DNA of 50,194 nucleotides, taken from assembly GCA_021828375.1 (NCBI GenBank), contig JAKARS010000006.1, positions 1-50,194 of the forward strand, in the 5' to 3' direction. Made by a program: the position numbers and the translations under genes. This document shows, piece after piece, positions 33,462 through 41,087 of this stretch. How positions within the stretch are numbered: the stretch's first letter is position 1; every line of letters starts with the position of its first letter. The DNA comes from Nitrospirota bacterium. Its GTDB lineage: Bacteria; Nitrospirota; Leptospirillia; Leptospirillales; Leptospirillaceae. The notes under the pieces are model-generated. The model saw nothing but the letters and a program-made list of their open reading frames with translations, did not search any database and was not told the DNA's origin.

Positions 33462-33815
33462 CTAGAAAACGATCGTATGATCAAAGTCGGGAAGAATTCT
33501 TCCCAGTTCTTGTAACGCCAGGGGAGAAGCGTTCTTTGGAAGAGCGTCTTCTTTTTCCACGGGTTCGTAGTAGACCTTTTGGGCCATTTGCAAGAGTGTC
33601 GGAAGAAATCGTTTGAGGATCTCCCCGTCTGCGAAGTCTTCAAGTTCATCCGTCGTTGCGGTCAGAAGCGGACGGCTCTCCCGGAAAAAGTAGACTGAAA
33701 GAGGAATTTCCCCGGCAATCAGACCCAGCGCTGATCGTATGGCCTCCGCCGGCCTTGGATCAATGTCCGGGTTGCTTTTTATGAGAAGAAGGGTTCGATG
33801 TGTGGGAAGGGTCAC
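33462..33815 (-). CDS. dsrF: DsrF/TusC-like protein
   Basis: The 117-residue product matches the size and outline of DsrF/TusC: a first strand after a short N-terminus (HRTLLLIKSNPD), a helix (AEAIRSALGLIAGEIPLSVYFF), then a helical region and a final strand (HTIVF). Start choice: GTG at 33815 has AAAGAGA just upstream, immediately after the dsrE stop, and gives the normal family length. GTG at 33851 would overlap dsrE. The role in sulfur relay is inferred from the trio. Confidence 0.6.
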   Translation of the reverse strand: MTLPTHRTLLLIKSNPDIDPRPAEAIRSALGLIAGEIPLSVYFFRESRPLLTATTDELEDFADGEILKRFLPTLLQMAQKVYYEPVEKEDALPKNASPLALQELGRILPDFDHTIVF

Positions 33816-33825
33816 AGGTGTCTCT

Positions 33826-34128
33826 TTAGGCAAAGGCCAGAAATCGATCACAGCCTTCCATGACCTGCGTCAACACGACGAGGCCACAAAAGGTGGTCTT
33901 TCCCGGGTCGGAAAGGCGGCGGTTTTGAGCTGCATAAGCACAGGTATAAACTGTCGCCCCCCGGTCAACAAGGTGATGAATCCAGTCTTCTCTGAGAAAT
34001 CTAGCTCCCTCGTCGAGGAGATAGAGATAAACCTCATCGGAATTCGCCATCGCCGTCTCAGCCAGATGCCGGACTCGGGGACCGTCATTCTTGTCGGGGT
34101 GTGTGGAAAGGAGTATGCCAATCTTCAT
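33826..34128 (-). CDS. dsrE: DsrE/TusD-like protein
   Basis: The 100-residue product has the DsrE fold order: MKIGILLSTHPDK, AETAMANSDEVYLYLLDEGARFL, then GATVYTCAYAAQNRR, and TTFCGLVVLTQVMEGCDRFLAF. There are Cys residues near 60, 78 and 90, of which the one at about 78 sits where the DsrE/TusD sulfur-accepting Cys is expected. It begins 7 bases after the mscS-family stop, with no clear ribosome binding site of its own. Upstream in-frame extension inside mscS is rejected. Confidence 0.65.
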   Translation of the reverse strand: MKIGILLSTHPDKNDGPRVRHLAETAMANSDEVYLYLLDEGARFLREDWIHHLVDRGATVYTCAYAAQNRRLSDPGKTTFCGLVVLTQVMEGCDRFLAFA

Positions 34129-34135
34129 TCTGTTA

Positions 34136-35044
34136 TTATGCGTCAGTCTTTGGTCCGACGGCAAGGTCGGCGGAGGCTCCCGCAGACTTTTCCGGGAGGA
34201 GGACGACCGTATGCGGGTAAGGAAGCTCGATTTCTTCTTGTGCAAATCGACGGGCAATCGCAAAGTTGAGGTCGGAAAGAACATTGTGTCGGCGCGTCCC
34301 GTCCTCAATCCAGTAAATCACCTCAAGATTGAAAGAGGAGGCCCCAAATTCTGAAAACCAGACATCGGGGGGAGGATCTTTCAGAACCTCGGGATGAGAA
34401 CTCGCGATCTCCTTAAGGAGATCGACCGCATGATCAAGCCGGGCGGCATCCATTCCGATTCCGACCTTGAGGTGCATTCGGGTTTTTCTGTCACGATGGC
34501 TCCAGTTGATCACCTTATTGGCGATTAGATGGGAGTTGGGAATAATGATGGCGATATTGTCACGACTCATAATGGTCGTTGACCTGGCCTTAATTTCGAC
34601 GACCGTTCCCAAAACACTATCCACTTCGATGAGATCGTCCACCTGGATGCTTTTTTCCAGCAGGATGACAATGAGCCCGATCATGTTTCCTGCCAAGGTC
34701 TGAAGCCCGATTCCGAACCCGATTCCCAAGACCCCCAAGGCTCCACCGAGGAACGAGAGTCTGACTCCCAAGTTGTCGAGGGCAATAATTACCGCAAGCC
34801 CCAGGACGAGATTTGAGGCCAAGGTGGAGAGAAGTCCCATAAGGTGGCGAGTCTGAGGGGAGGACTGTGATTGCACTCGGGATTTGAGGGCCTTGTGAAT
34901 GAGTGATCGGAAGACAAAGCCTAAAAGAATGATGATGGCAAAGTCGATGATTCCTGCCAGAGTGACCGGAGTCTTCCCCAAATGAAAAACTGTTAGATCC
35001 CAGATGAACCGTCGGGATTCAGTATGGTTGGAAATGTAGTGCAC
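34136..35044 (-). CDS. MscS-family mechanosensitive ion channel
   Basis: The 302-residue product has two or three membrane helices (about 30-48, 75-95, 100-140). The pore helix is rich in Gly/Ala/Leu (GGALGVLGIGFGIGLQTLAGN). The MscS beta domain with VLGTVVEIKARSTTIMSRDN follows, then a C-terminal alpha/beta domain. It releases solutes on membrane tension. The start is GTG at 35044 without a good ribosome binding site; a TTGACA lies upstream on the minus strand at 35082-35077. The dsrEFH trio follows within 7 bases, so these may be co-transcribed. Confidence 0.85.
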   Translation of the reverse strand: MHYISNHTESRRFIWDLTVFHLGKTPVTLAGIIDFAIIILLGFVFRSLIHKALKSRVQSQSSPQTRHLMGLLSTLASNLVLGLAVIIALDNLGVRLSFLGGALGVLGIGFGIGLQTLAGNMIGLIVILLEKSIQVDDLIEVDSVLGTVVEIKARSTTIMSRDNIAIIIPNSHLIANKVINWSHRDRKTRMHLKVGIGMDAARLDHAVDLLKEIASSHPEVLKDPPPDVWFSEFGASSFNLEVIYWIEDGTRRHNVLSDLNFAIARRFAQEEIELPYPHTVVLLPEKSAGASADLAVGPKTDA

Positions 35045-35225
35045 AAGAGAAATTAAGAAAATTGGAGAACTCCTTATGTCAAAGTATGTGGGGAGTAAGG
35101 TAAGTCAGTTGCCCATTTTAACCCGGATAACCACATCCGGCGCAAGATTGTAAGAGGATTCCAGATGCTGGTATGATTCTGCAGGATTTCAGGAATAATT
35201 GATTTTTCATTCAGTAAGGATCCCG

Positions 35226-36317
35226 ATGCTCAGATATCTTGAAAGCAAGCCGGCCAGTGCAGAGATCTTCCGTATGGTCATTCAGAAGATGGCGGAATGG
35301 GGATGCGCATTTACCCCCGTTCATTATACTGTTGTCTACGAATACGTTTCAGGAATCAACCCTCCCCTAATCGAGGCGGTCAACGGTCTTCTCAAGAAAA
35401 GCTCTTCCCTGGTGGGGGAGGATCTTGAAAAAGTCTTTGTGAAGTATGTTGTTCCTGACTATGTTCTTCCTCTCAATGAATACCGGGGATCGTTGTCCAG
35501 GCAGCTTCAGTCTATCCTCCAGAATATCTCCTCTTCGACGACTCTCACAGCCCAAGAGGCCGAAAGGGTCAAAAACGGAATGGAGTCTTACAGCCATTCC
35601 CTTCAGGAGGAGGGTCTCGATGAGAAGACCTTCCGGACCCTTGTCGATGCAGTTTTAAAGGATACCTTGTCGATTCGGGAGAGCTCATCTTCTCTTAACG
35701 CGGAACTGGTTAAAAATCAGAAAAAGATTGATCATCTTCAAGATGAACTCCGGGTTGCCCGGGAAGAGGCGATGATTGATCCCCTCACGGGGATACTGAA
35801 CCGGAGAGGACTTTCGGCAAAGATCAATGACCTCCTCCGCGAAGGTAAATTTTTCGGAACTCCGTGTGCTCTTCTCATGGTCGATATTGATCATTTTAAG
35901 AAAATTAATGATAGTTATGGCCATATTATTGGTGACAAGGCAATCGTCGCAGTGTCGAAAGTCCTTCGTGGATCTGTAGGGGAGAATGTTGCCGTTGGTC
36001 GGGTAGGCGGGGAGGAGTTTGCTGTTTTTTCTCCAAAAACCTCACCCGAGGAGGGCGTGGCTCTTGGTGAGAGGCTCCGCCAAAACATTATGAAGATAGA
36101 AATCACAAATCCCTCTACCCGTCAGAAGATTTCTACCATGACGGTGTCCATCGGCATTGATTCAGTTCCATTTAGCAGAGAGTGGGAAGGGATGTTCGAA
36201 CGTGCGGATAAGGCCCTCTATGCTTCTAAATCTTCTGGGCGAAACAAAGTGACACGCTGGACTCCGGAAACTCCTGATATCAAGGATTCAAAAAATCCCT
36301 CCAAGACAAATCCCTAA
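35226..36317 (+). CDS. Diguanylate cyclase (GGDEF domain)
   Basis: Makes c-di-GMP from GTP. The 363-residue product has an N-terminal helical region that opens with a WGCAFTPVHYTVVYEYVSG segment. A coiled-coil stretch lies at about 150-185, and the GGDEF domain runs from about 186: DPLTGILNRRG, MVDIDHFKKINDSYGH, and the catalytic GGEEF near 260. No RxxD inhibitory site is present five residues before it, so product feedback through that site is not expected. The ATG at 35226 has AAGGA 5 bases upstream; the TTG at 35199 does not. It stands alone, divergent from mscS. Confidence 0.9.
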   Translation: MLRYLESKPASAEIFRMVIQKMAEWGCAFTPVHYTVVYEYVSGINPPLIEAVNGLLKKSSSLVGEDLEKVFVKYVVPDYVLPLNEYRGSLSRQLQSILQNISSSTTLTAQEAERVKNGMESYSHSLQEEGLDEKTFRTLVDAVLKDTLSIRESSSSLNAELVKNQKKIDHLQDELRVAREEAMIDPLTGILNRRGLSAKINDLLREGKFFGTPCALLMVDIDHFKKINDSYGHIIGDKAIVAVSKVLRGSVGENVAVGRVGGEEFAVFSPKTSPEEGVALGERLRQNIMKIEITNPSTRQKISTMTVSIGIDSVPFSREWEGMFERADKALYASKSSGRNKVTRWTPETPDIKDSKNPSKTNP

Positions 36318-36513
36318 GTCCATTTTCCCCTTCCTCTTTTTTTTCTATAGGATACAGCCCCAAAAAGATTGCTTCCATTTGAGGGAGAGTCTTTTAAGCT
36401 AGGAGTGTGTGGACTGCTTTGAGAATTTCGTAAGGAAGAGAAAAGCTTGGGGCCTCACAGGAAAAGCTTCTGAAGTGAAGGGGGGACAATAACCTTGGGG
36501 GGGGAATTGATAT

Positions 36514-36606
36514 TGGCGGAGAGACAGGGATTTGAACCCTGGGTAGGACTTTTGATCCTACACCCGCTTAGCAGGCGGGCGCCTTCGACCACTCGGCCAT
36601 CTCTCC
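36514..36606 (-). tRNA. tRNA-Ser (GCT)
   Basis: A 93-base class II tRNA with long variable arm and CCA. The anticodon loop CTGCTAA gives GCT, reading AGC/AGU. It lies 29 bases downstream of tRNA-Ser(TGA) on the same strand, so the two are probably one transcript. Confidence 0.95.
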
Positions 36607-36635
36607 GGGGATATTTAAAAATAACAGACTAAGGG

Positions 36636-36721
36636 TGGCGGAGGGGGTAGGATTCGAACCCACGGAGCTTTCGCTCTACGGTTTTCAAGACCGCCGCCTT
36701 CGGCCACTCGGCCACCCCTCC
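36636..36721 (-). tRNA. tRNA-Ser (TGA)
   Basis: An 86-base class II tRNA with variable arm and CCA. The anticodon loop CTTGAAA gives TGA, reading UCA and, by wobble, other UCN codons. Confidence 0.95.
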
Positions 36722-36732
36722 ATGACTCCAAA

Positions 36733-36761
36733 ATTCTAGGAGATTTTCCCGGAAAAGACAA
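36733..36761 (-). promoter_or_regulatory. Promoter of the tRNA-Ser(TGA)-tRNA-Ser(GCT) pair
   Basis: On the minus strand: TTGTCT (36761-36756), a 17-base spacer and TAGAAT (36738-36733). It lies within the last codons of the upstream TPR gene's downstream gap and about a dozen bases before the tRNA. Confidence 0.5.
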
Positions 36762-36769
36762 ATGAAATT

Positions 36770-37639
36770 TTAGTGGAGGACAGAAGGCGCCTTGATGGGA
36801 GATGGGGACATCTGCTGTGAGCTTGTGGGGGTTGCTGTTGATGTTGCGGGGCCGGGGGTAGGCTGGAGCAAAGGGTTGAACCCCGGGTGATTTTGGGAGG
36901 CATGATTCCCTGAGGGGTGAAGGGAGACCGTGATATAGGCGATGGAGCGTTTGATCCCTGCGTCATTGGGCGCCAGTTTTTCAGCAGTGCGCTCCATAAT
37001 GAGTCCCTCTTCAAGGTATCCCTGATGTGCCAGGGCCAATCCGAGCATCATTCTGGCCTGAGGATCCTTTCCATTGAGGGCCACCGCTTTCTCCTCTGCC
37101 ATTCTGGCCGACTTCCAATCTCCAAGAGAGGCATAGGCCCAGCCCAAAGCTTCCCATGCAGTTTCAGACTTGGGGTGGCTCTGTAAAACGGAAATCTCTT
37201 CCTTGGCCTCTTTTTTAAAGTGTCCGGTGTTGCCAAAGGCAATGCCGAGAGCCGTCCGGGCTGAAACGTTGTGTGGGGATAGGGCCAGAGCGCGGTTTTC
37301 CATTTCAATCGCCTTGAGATGGTTTCCGGCTCTTCCATAGGCGATTCCGGCCAGAGTAAAGAGAGCCGTATAATCGGGGTAGGTTTTCATCAGGGGCATC
37401 AGGGTTTCAATCGCCTTCGAAGCATTTCCCGCTGCAATCTCATAAGAGGCTTTGGAAAGTCCTTTTCGAAGGGGAAGAGGATAGGTGGGATCGTTCAACG
37501 GGACGGCTTGGGCCTCCCCATGGCAAAATAATGTGGAGAGGACAGGAAAAGAGCACTCCTTCCCCGAAAACAACGAAAGAGCCAGAGGAATAGAAAGCGA
37601 GAGGAGACTCAGAATAACGGAACGGAGAAGAGATGTCAT
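36770..37639 (-). CDS. Exported TPR-repeat protein
   Basis: The 289-residue product has a hydrophobic N-terminal segment (residues 8-26) that acts as signal or anchor. It then has about five tetratricopeptide repeats between residues 60 and 235 (for example FTLAGIAYGRAGNHLKAIEMENRALALSP), and a Pro/Ser/Thr-rich tail of about 45 residues. It is probably a periplasmic scaffold; the partner is unknown. ATG at 37639 is chosen although no ribosome binding site is seen. A promoter (TTGCCT, 17 bases, CATAAT) places the transcription start on this ATG, so the message may be leaderless. Confidence 0.75.
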   Translation of the reverse strand: MTSLLRSVILSLLSLSIPLALSLFSGKECSFPVLSTLFCHGEAQAVPLNDPTYPLPLRKGLSKASYEIAAGNASKAIETLMPLMKTYPDYTALFTLAGIAYGRAGNHLKAIEMENRALALSPHNVSARTALGIAFGNTGHFKKEAKEEISVLQSHPKSETAWEALGWAYASLGDWKSARMAEEKAVALNGKDPQARMMLGLALAHQGYLEEGLIMERTAEKLAPNDAGIKRSIAYITVSLHPSGNHASQNHPGFNPLLQPTPGPATSTATPTSSQQMSPSPIKAPSVLH

Positions 37640-37645
37640 TTCTTC

Positions 37646-37674
37646 ATTATGCGTTGACAAGACAAGGCAGGCAA
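37646..37674 (-). promoter_or_regulatory. Promoter abutting the TPR gene
   Basis: On the minus strand: TTGCCT (37674-37669), a 17-base spacer and CATAAT (37651-37646). The predicted start is the A of the ATG at 37639. Confidence 0.45.
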
Positions 37675-37741
37675 GAGGGCAACATCACTATAACTCAATG
37701 ATTCATTGGCTTGAAGACCTTGAACTATAAGGGAGGAAAGA

Positions 37742-38494
37742 GTGAGCGAGAGACAAAAGGTTGCTGTTGTCACGGGGGCATCCTCAGGTATTGGAAGCGA
37801 GACCGTAAGGGCTCTTGCAGGTGCCGGATATGTTGTCTATGGAGGGGCGAGACGAATGGACCGTCTCGTCGAGCTCTCGTCTGAAACAGGAATGTTCCCT
37901 AAACTTCTTGATGTGACGATTTCAGATTCAGTGAAGGGATTTGTTGAAACACTTCCCGAAAAGGTTGATCTCTTGGTCAATAATGCGGGGGGGGCTTTGG
38001 GGCTTGATCCTATATCAGAGATGGATGAAGGGGCCTGGCTTTCAATGTATCAGAGCAATGCCATGGGAACGGTACGAATGGTTCAGTCGCTCTTTTCGCG
38101 GCTTAAGGGCTCCGGACAGGGTCATGTGGTCAACATCGGGTCGGTTGCCGCGATTGAAACCTATAGTGGTGGCGCGGGCTATACGATGGCAAAGCACGCA
38201 TTGCGGGCGCTGACGGAAACCCTTAGGATCGAGTGGCTGGGCATGCCCATTCGCATCACCGAGATCGATCCGGGTCTCGTGGAAACGGAGTTTTCCCTGG
38301 TGCGATTCAAGGGAGATGCGATTCGGGCAAAAGGTGTTTATGCGGGGATGACTCCCTTGACCGCCAAGGATGTTGCCGATGCGGTTCTCTGGACGGTGAC
38401 CCGCCCCCCTCATGTCAATGTGGACAGCATTCTTCTCCGGCCCTTGGACCAGGCTCGGGTTGACCGGATTCATCGTCGTGGAGAGGGTGTATGA
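37742..38494 (+). CDS. Short-chain dehydrogenase/reductase
   Basis: SDR of 250 residues. It has the cofactor motif TGASSGIG near 11, a DVTIS segment near 58, NNAG near 80, Ser of NIGSVAA near 132, and YTMAK near 147. An Arg pair after the second strand (GARRMDR) suggests NADPH. The substrate is unknown. The start is GTG with GGGAGG 5 bases upstream. It overlaps tadA by ATGA, so the two are translationally coupled. Confidence 0.85.
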   Translation: MSERQKVAVVTGASSGIGSETVRALAGAGYVVYGGARRMDRLVELSSETGMFPKLLDVTISDSVKGFVETLPEKVDLLVNNAGGALGLDPISEMDEGAWLSMYQSNAMGTVRMVQSLFSRLKGSGQGHVVNIGSVAAIETYSGGAGYTMAKHALRALTETLRIEWLGMPIRITEIDPGLVETEFSLVRFKGDAIRAKGVYAGMTPLTAKDVADAVLWTVTRPPHVNVDSILLRPLDQARVDRIHRRGEGV

Positions 38495-38967
38495 CCCACC
38501 GAGAAAAGCCCAACCATCAGGCGGATCTCTGTTTTATGAATAAGGCACTGAACCTTGCCCGAAACGGCATTGGGGATGATGTTCCTGTGGGGGCCATCGT
38601 TGTGGTCGGAGGCGAAATCGTCGGGGAGGGGGTCAATCAGGGGCGGGCCAGTCACGATCCCACGGGCCATGCCGAGATCATTGCACTTCGTCAGGCAGCG
38701 GCACGCCTCGGAAATTATCGGCTCCCCTTGAGCACGCTTTATGTCACCCTTGAGCCATGCCTCATGTGTCTGGGGGCTATGATGGAGGGGCGGATCCATC
38801 GACTTGTCTTTGGGGCTCGAGATCCCAAGCGCGGGGTGGCAGGATCCTTATATGACCTTCATAATGATCCGCGATTCACTCATCGCATCAAGGTTGAGTC
38901 AGGCTTGTGCGAAGAGGAGTCGGGAGATCTCCTCCGTCAGTTTTTTGAAAAAAAAAGAGGAAGATGA
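38491..38967 (+). CDS. tadA: tRNA-specific adenosine deaminase (A34 to inosine)
   Basis: Deaminates A34 of tRNA-Arg(ACG). The 158-residue product has the cytidine-deaminase zinc site HAE (residues about 58-60, with catalytic Glu) and PCLMC (about 91-95), plus VPVGAIVV and the C-terminal helix. Its last codons contain an A run that doubles as the T tract of a leftward terminator (38948-38998). It is coupled to the SDR gene upstream. Confidence 0.93.
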   Translation: MTHREKPNHQADLCFMNKALNLARNGIGDDVPVGAIVVVGGEIVGEGVNQGRASHDPTGHAEIIALRQAAARLGNYRLPLSTLYVTLEPCLMCLGAMMEGRIHRLVFGARDPKRGVAGSLYDLHNDPRFTHRIKVESGLCEEESGDLLRQFFEKKRGR

Positions 38968-38998
38968 ATGGTCACCAAGCAACCAATCCATCTTCCTC
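38948..38998 (-). terminator. Intrinsic terminator of the leftward microprotein unit
   Basis: On the minus strand GAGGAAGATG (38998-38989) and CATCTTCCTC (38966-38957) pair over 10 bp and are followed by nine T (38956-38948). It overlaps the 3' end of tadA. Confidence 0.75.
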
Positions 38999-39031
38999 AG
39001 TGAAGCCGTTCTAACCGATGGAGGCAAAAAG

Positions 39032-39148
39032 CTAGAATCCGCCAAGTCCACCCTTAAAGGCGTGGTCAATTTTTTCGAAGACAGCAAGGAGAAGAAACGG
39101 AAATGCTGCGAGAATGATGAAGGTAAGATTTCTGGCGCCAGTGTTCAT
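39032..39148 (-). CDS. 38-residue membrane microprotein
   Basis: I do not recognise it. A short N-terminus (MNTGARN) is followed by one hydrophobic helix at about 8-24 (Phe/Leu/Ile/Ala) and then an amphipathic tail with Lys-Ile-Asp-His and a Gly-rich end. AAGGAG lies 7 bases before the ATG and a strong terminator begins 34 bases after the stop. With the promoter at 39451-39479 this forms a self-contained transcription unit, so I regard it as a real gene. Confidence 0.65.
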   Translation of the reverse strand: MNTGARNLTFIILAAFPFLLLAVFEKIDHAFKGGLGGF

Positions 39149-39185
39149 GAGCCGCTCCTTTTGAGGTGAGTTGAGCTTGATAACT

Positions 39186-39264
39186 GCGTCATCATGAAAT
39201 CATGAACGACGCAAATAATAAATTGAATGATTGCAGGAAATCTCTTCAGGGAAATCCCTGAAGA
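39186..39264. repeat. Two dyads in the microprotein unit
   Basis: TCTTCAGGGA-AA-TCCCTGAAGA (39243-39264) is a perfect 22-base palindrome, lying inside the 35-residue reading frame. GCGTC-A-TCATGA-AA-TCATGA-AC-GACGC (39186-39212) is an imperfect hairpin at the end of the same frame. They could be RNA hairpins controlling translation of the 38-residue gene, or protein-binding sites. Confidence 0.5.
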
Positions 39265-39307
39265 ACTCGACCAGTCTTTCTCCGTCCAGAAGACGGCTCT
39301 CGGTCAT
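39200..39307 (-). CDS. Possible 35-residue protein
   Basis: A short frame with AAGGAG 8 bases before its ATG. It encodes a charged peptide (MTESRLLDGERLVEFFRDFP, then EEIS, then a Tyr-Tyr-Leu-Arg-Arg end), with no membrane segment. It lies between the strong promoter at 39451-39479 and the 38-residue microprotein gene, 51 bases upstream of the latter. It could be a leader peptide or a true small protein. Support is the ribosome binding site and the position only. Confidence 0.4.
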   Translation of the reverse strand: MTESRLLDGERLVEFFRDFPEEISCNHSIYYLRRS

Positions 39308-39450
39308 GGCCGTTACTCCTTGTGACCGAAAGGTCTCGCTCTCTACTTGTGAACCCTCCGGCTTGAGTGGAAAGGTCCGATACTCTCAACGGCCGAAGAA
39401 TTTCCTGGAGAGAGAGGGAAATTGGAAAGACCAAACCCCTCACCGGGGAC

Positions 39451-39479
39451 ATTATATTCCCCGACTCTGAAAATTACAA
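39451..39479 (-). promoter_or_regulatory. Promoter with dyad around the -10, driving the microprotein unit
   Basis: On the minus strand: TTGTAA (39479-39474), a 17-base spacer and perfect TATAAT (39456-39451). The -10 is flanked by an inverted repeat, GGGGA (39445-39449) and TCCCC (39458-39462), which would let a repressor cover it. Confidence 0.6.
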
Positions 39480-39554
39480 TGCCTCCAAATGGTTTGGTCG
39501 ATCATGATTTAGTGAGTCACGTTACCGCGCCTGGGATTTCCAGGAATTCCGGCT
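39480..39554. other. Gap between the EBP stop and the microprotein promoter
   Basis: Contains the short hairpins CCGGC/GCCGG (touching the EBP stop) and CCTGG/CCAGG. Neither has a T run, so termination of the EBP transcript is uncertain. I see no gene here. Confidence 0.4.
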
Positions 39555-40952
39555 TTAGGCCGGGAAGGCGTTATTTCGGTGCATTCCATATTTCTTCATT
39601 TTTCGCCACAGGGTGATCCGACTCATATCAAGAGAGCGAGCTGTTTCGGCAACCCGACCCTGATGTTTCGCCAGTGCCCGAATGATCATGTCTCGTTCAA
39701 TCGCGCTGAAAGCCTCTACAACGCGACCGGAAGTGCTTTGAGAGATTCCTTCATCAAAGTGGAGGGGGAACGTGGTCTTTGCTTTTGATTCAAATATAGA
39801 GCGAATTTCGCCCGGAAGATTTTCGGAAGTCAGAACTGAATCTTCGGCAAGGCTCAGGCAAAGCTCGACGATATGTCGAAGCTCGCGAATGTTTCCTGGA
39901 TAAGGATATCGGCACATCATGTGTATGACTTCGGAAGAGAATTCTGGCGCCGCCTTTTTTTGCCGAGCTGACCAGTTTCCACGAAAGGTTTCCACAAGAA
40001 GCGGGATTTCCTCTCGTCGCTCTCTCAAGGGAGGAAGTTCGATGGTCATTCCACGAAGTCTGTAATAGAGATCTTCTCGAAGACGGCCTGTCTGCAGCAG
40101 TGTCGCTGGAGAAATGTTTGTGGCAGCTAAAACCCGGACATCCAGTGGGGTCGGACGATTCTGCCCAATTCGTTCGATCACGCCTGTTTCGAGGAAACGT
40201 AATAGTTTTGCCTGGACCTGAAGAGGAATGTTTTCAAGTTCGTCGAGAAGAAGTGTACCGCCATCCGCCTGAAGAAGCTTTCCTGGGTTATCTGCCACGG
40301 CTCCGGTGAAGGCTCCGCGGGTATGGCCAAAGAGGGCATCATCAATCAGTGTTTCCGGAATGACGGAGAGATCGAGGACGACAAAAGGTTTGTTCTTGCG
40401 AGACCCCATCTCATGGATTCGTTTTGCCAGGACCTCCTTTCCTGTTCCTGTCTCCCCCACAATCAGCACTGGGATTGTGGTTGGGGAGATACGTGCCAGT
40501 GTCGGCTCCAAAGCCCCGAGCCAAGAGCCACGAACTTCCAGTGAGGTATTTTCGGCGGAGGATTTTCCTGTTGAGGGAAGGATTGTGTTGTCGGCGGTCC
40601 GGGAAATCTGTTTCAGAAGCCCGACAGTCTCCCCTTTATCGGTGATCAGGGTATTCTTGACCTGAAGGTTTCCGGCAGCCTCTTCCATGCAAACCGATCC
40701 AAAGACCTTTCCGTCGGAATCTTGACCGAAGTCTTCGCTGAGCAGGCAAGCGGCTGAACAGATCTTGTCCTTCAACGCATGGGCGCAGGGAACTCCAACT
40801 GTTTCCCCCTCCTTGGCCCCAAGAAGTCTTAAGGCGTTCTCGGAGAGCCATTCGATTCTATAGTCTGACCCTATCAGAAGAAAGGCGGAATCGGTTCCTT
40901 CTGCCAATCTGCTTGCGAGAAGTTTATAGATGTTTTGGGGTGATGAAGGCAC
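39555..40952 (-). CDS. Sigma54-dependent transcriptional activator with Cys-bearing PAS domain
   Basis: Enhancer-binding protein of 465 residues. N-terminal PAS domain (about 10-115) contains a C-x8-C-x3-C group (Cys56, Cys65, Cys69). The AAA+ domain (about 160-390) has Walker A GETGTGKE, the sigma54-contact GAFTGA, Walker B-like LLLDELENIP and the R-finger region. A Fis-type helix-turn-helix ends the protein (RVAETARSLDMSRITLWRKM). No receiver domain is present, so it senses through PAS rather than phosphorylation. The GTG at 40952 has GGAGG 4-5 bases upstream; the longer frame runs into tRNA-Ser(CGA) and is rejected. No -24/-12 target promoter was found nearby. Confidence 0.88.
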   Translation of the reverse strand: MPSSPQNIYKLLASRLAEGTDSAFLLIGSDYRIEWLSENALRLLGAKEGETVGVPCAHALKDKICSAACLLSEDFGQDSDGKVFGSVCMEEAAGNLQVKNTLITDKGETVGLLKQISRTADNTILPSTGKSSAENTSLEVRGSWLGALEPTLARISPTTIPVLIVGETGTGKEVLAKRIHEMGSRKNKPFVVLDLSVIPETLIDDALFGHTRGAFTGAVADNPGKLLQADGGTLLLDELENIPLQVQAKLLRFLETGVIERIGQNRPTPLDVRVLAATNISPATLLQTGRLREDLYYRLRGMTIELPPLRERREEIPLLVETFRGNWSARQKKAAPEFSSEVIHMMCRYPYPGNIRELRHIVELCLSLAEDSVLTSENLPGEIRSIFESKAKTTFPLHFDEGISQSTSGRVVEAFSAIERDMIIRALAKHQGRVAETARSLDMSRITLWRKMKKYGMHRNNAFPA

Positions 40953-40997
40953 GGAACCTCCGCAGAAAAGTCCCGAGAGCTTATGTGTGGAGCAAAG

Positions 40998-41087
40998 TGG
41001 CGGAGAGAGAGGGATTTGAACCCCCGCTGGGGTTCCCCCCAGAGTTGATTTCGAGTCAACCGCCTTCAGCCTCTCGGCCATCTCTCC
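40998..41087 (-). tRNA. tRNA-Ser (CGA)
   Basis: A 90-base class II tRNA with long variable arm and CCA. The anticodon loop CTCGAAA gives CGA, reading UCG. On the minus strand TTGAGA, 17 bases, TAGTTT lies just upstream as a possible promoter. The EBP gene starts 45 bases downstream on the same strand. Confidence 0.95.

Noticed and set aside
40953-41081. N-terminal extension of the sigma54 activator
   Set aside because: It reads through tRNA-Ser(CGA); the GTG at 40952 has a proper ribosome binding site and yields the normal PAS start.
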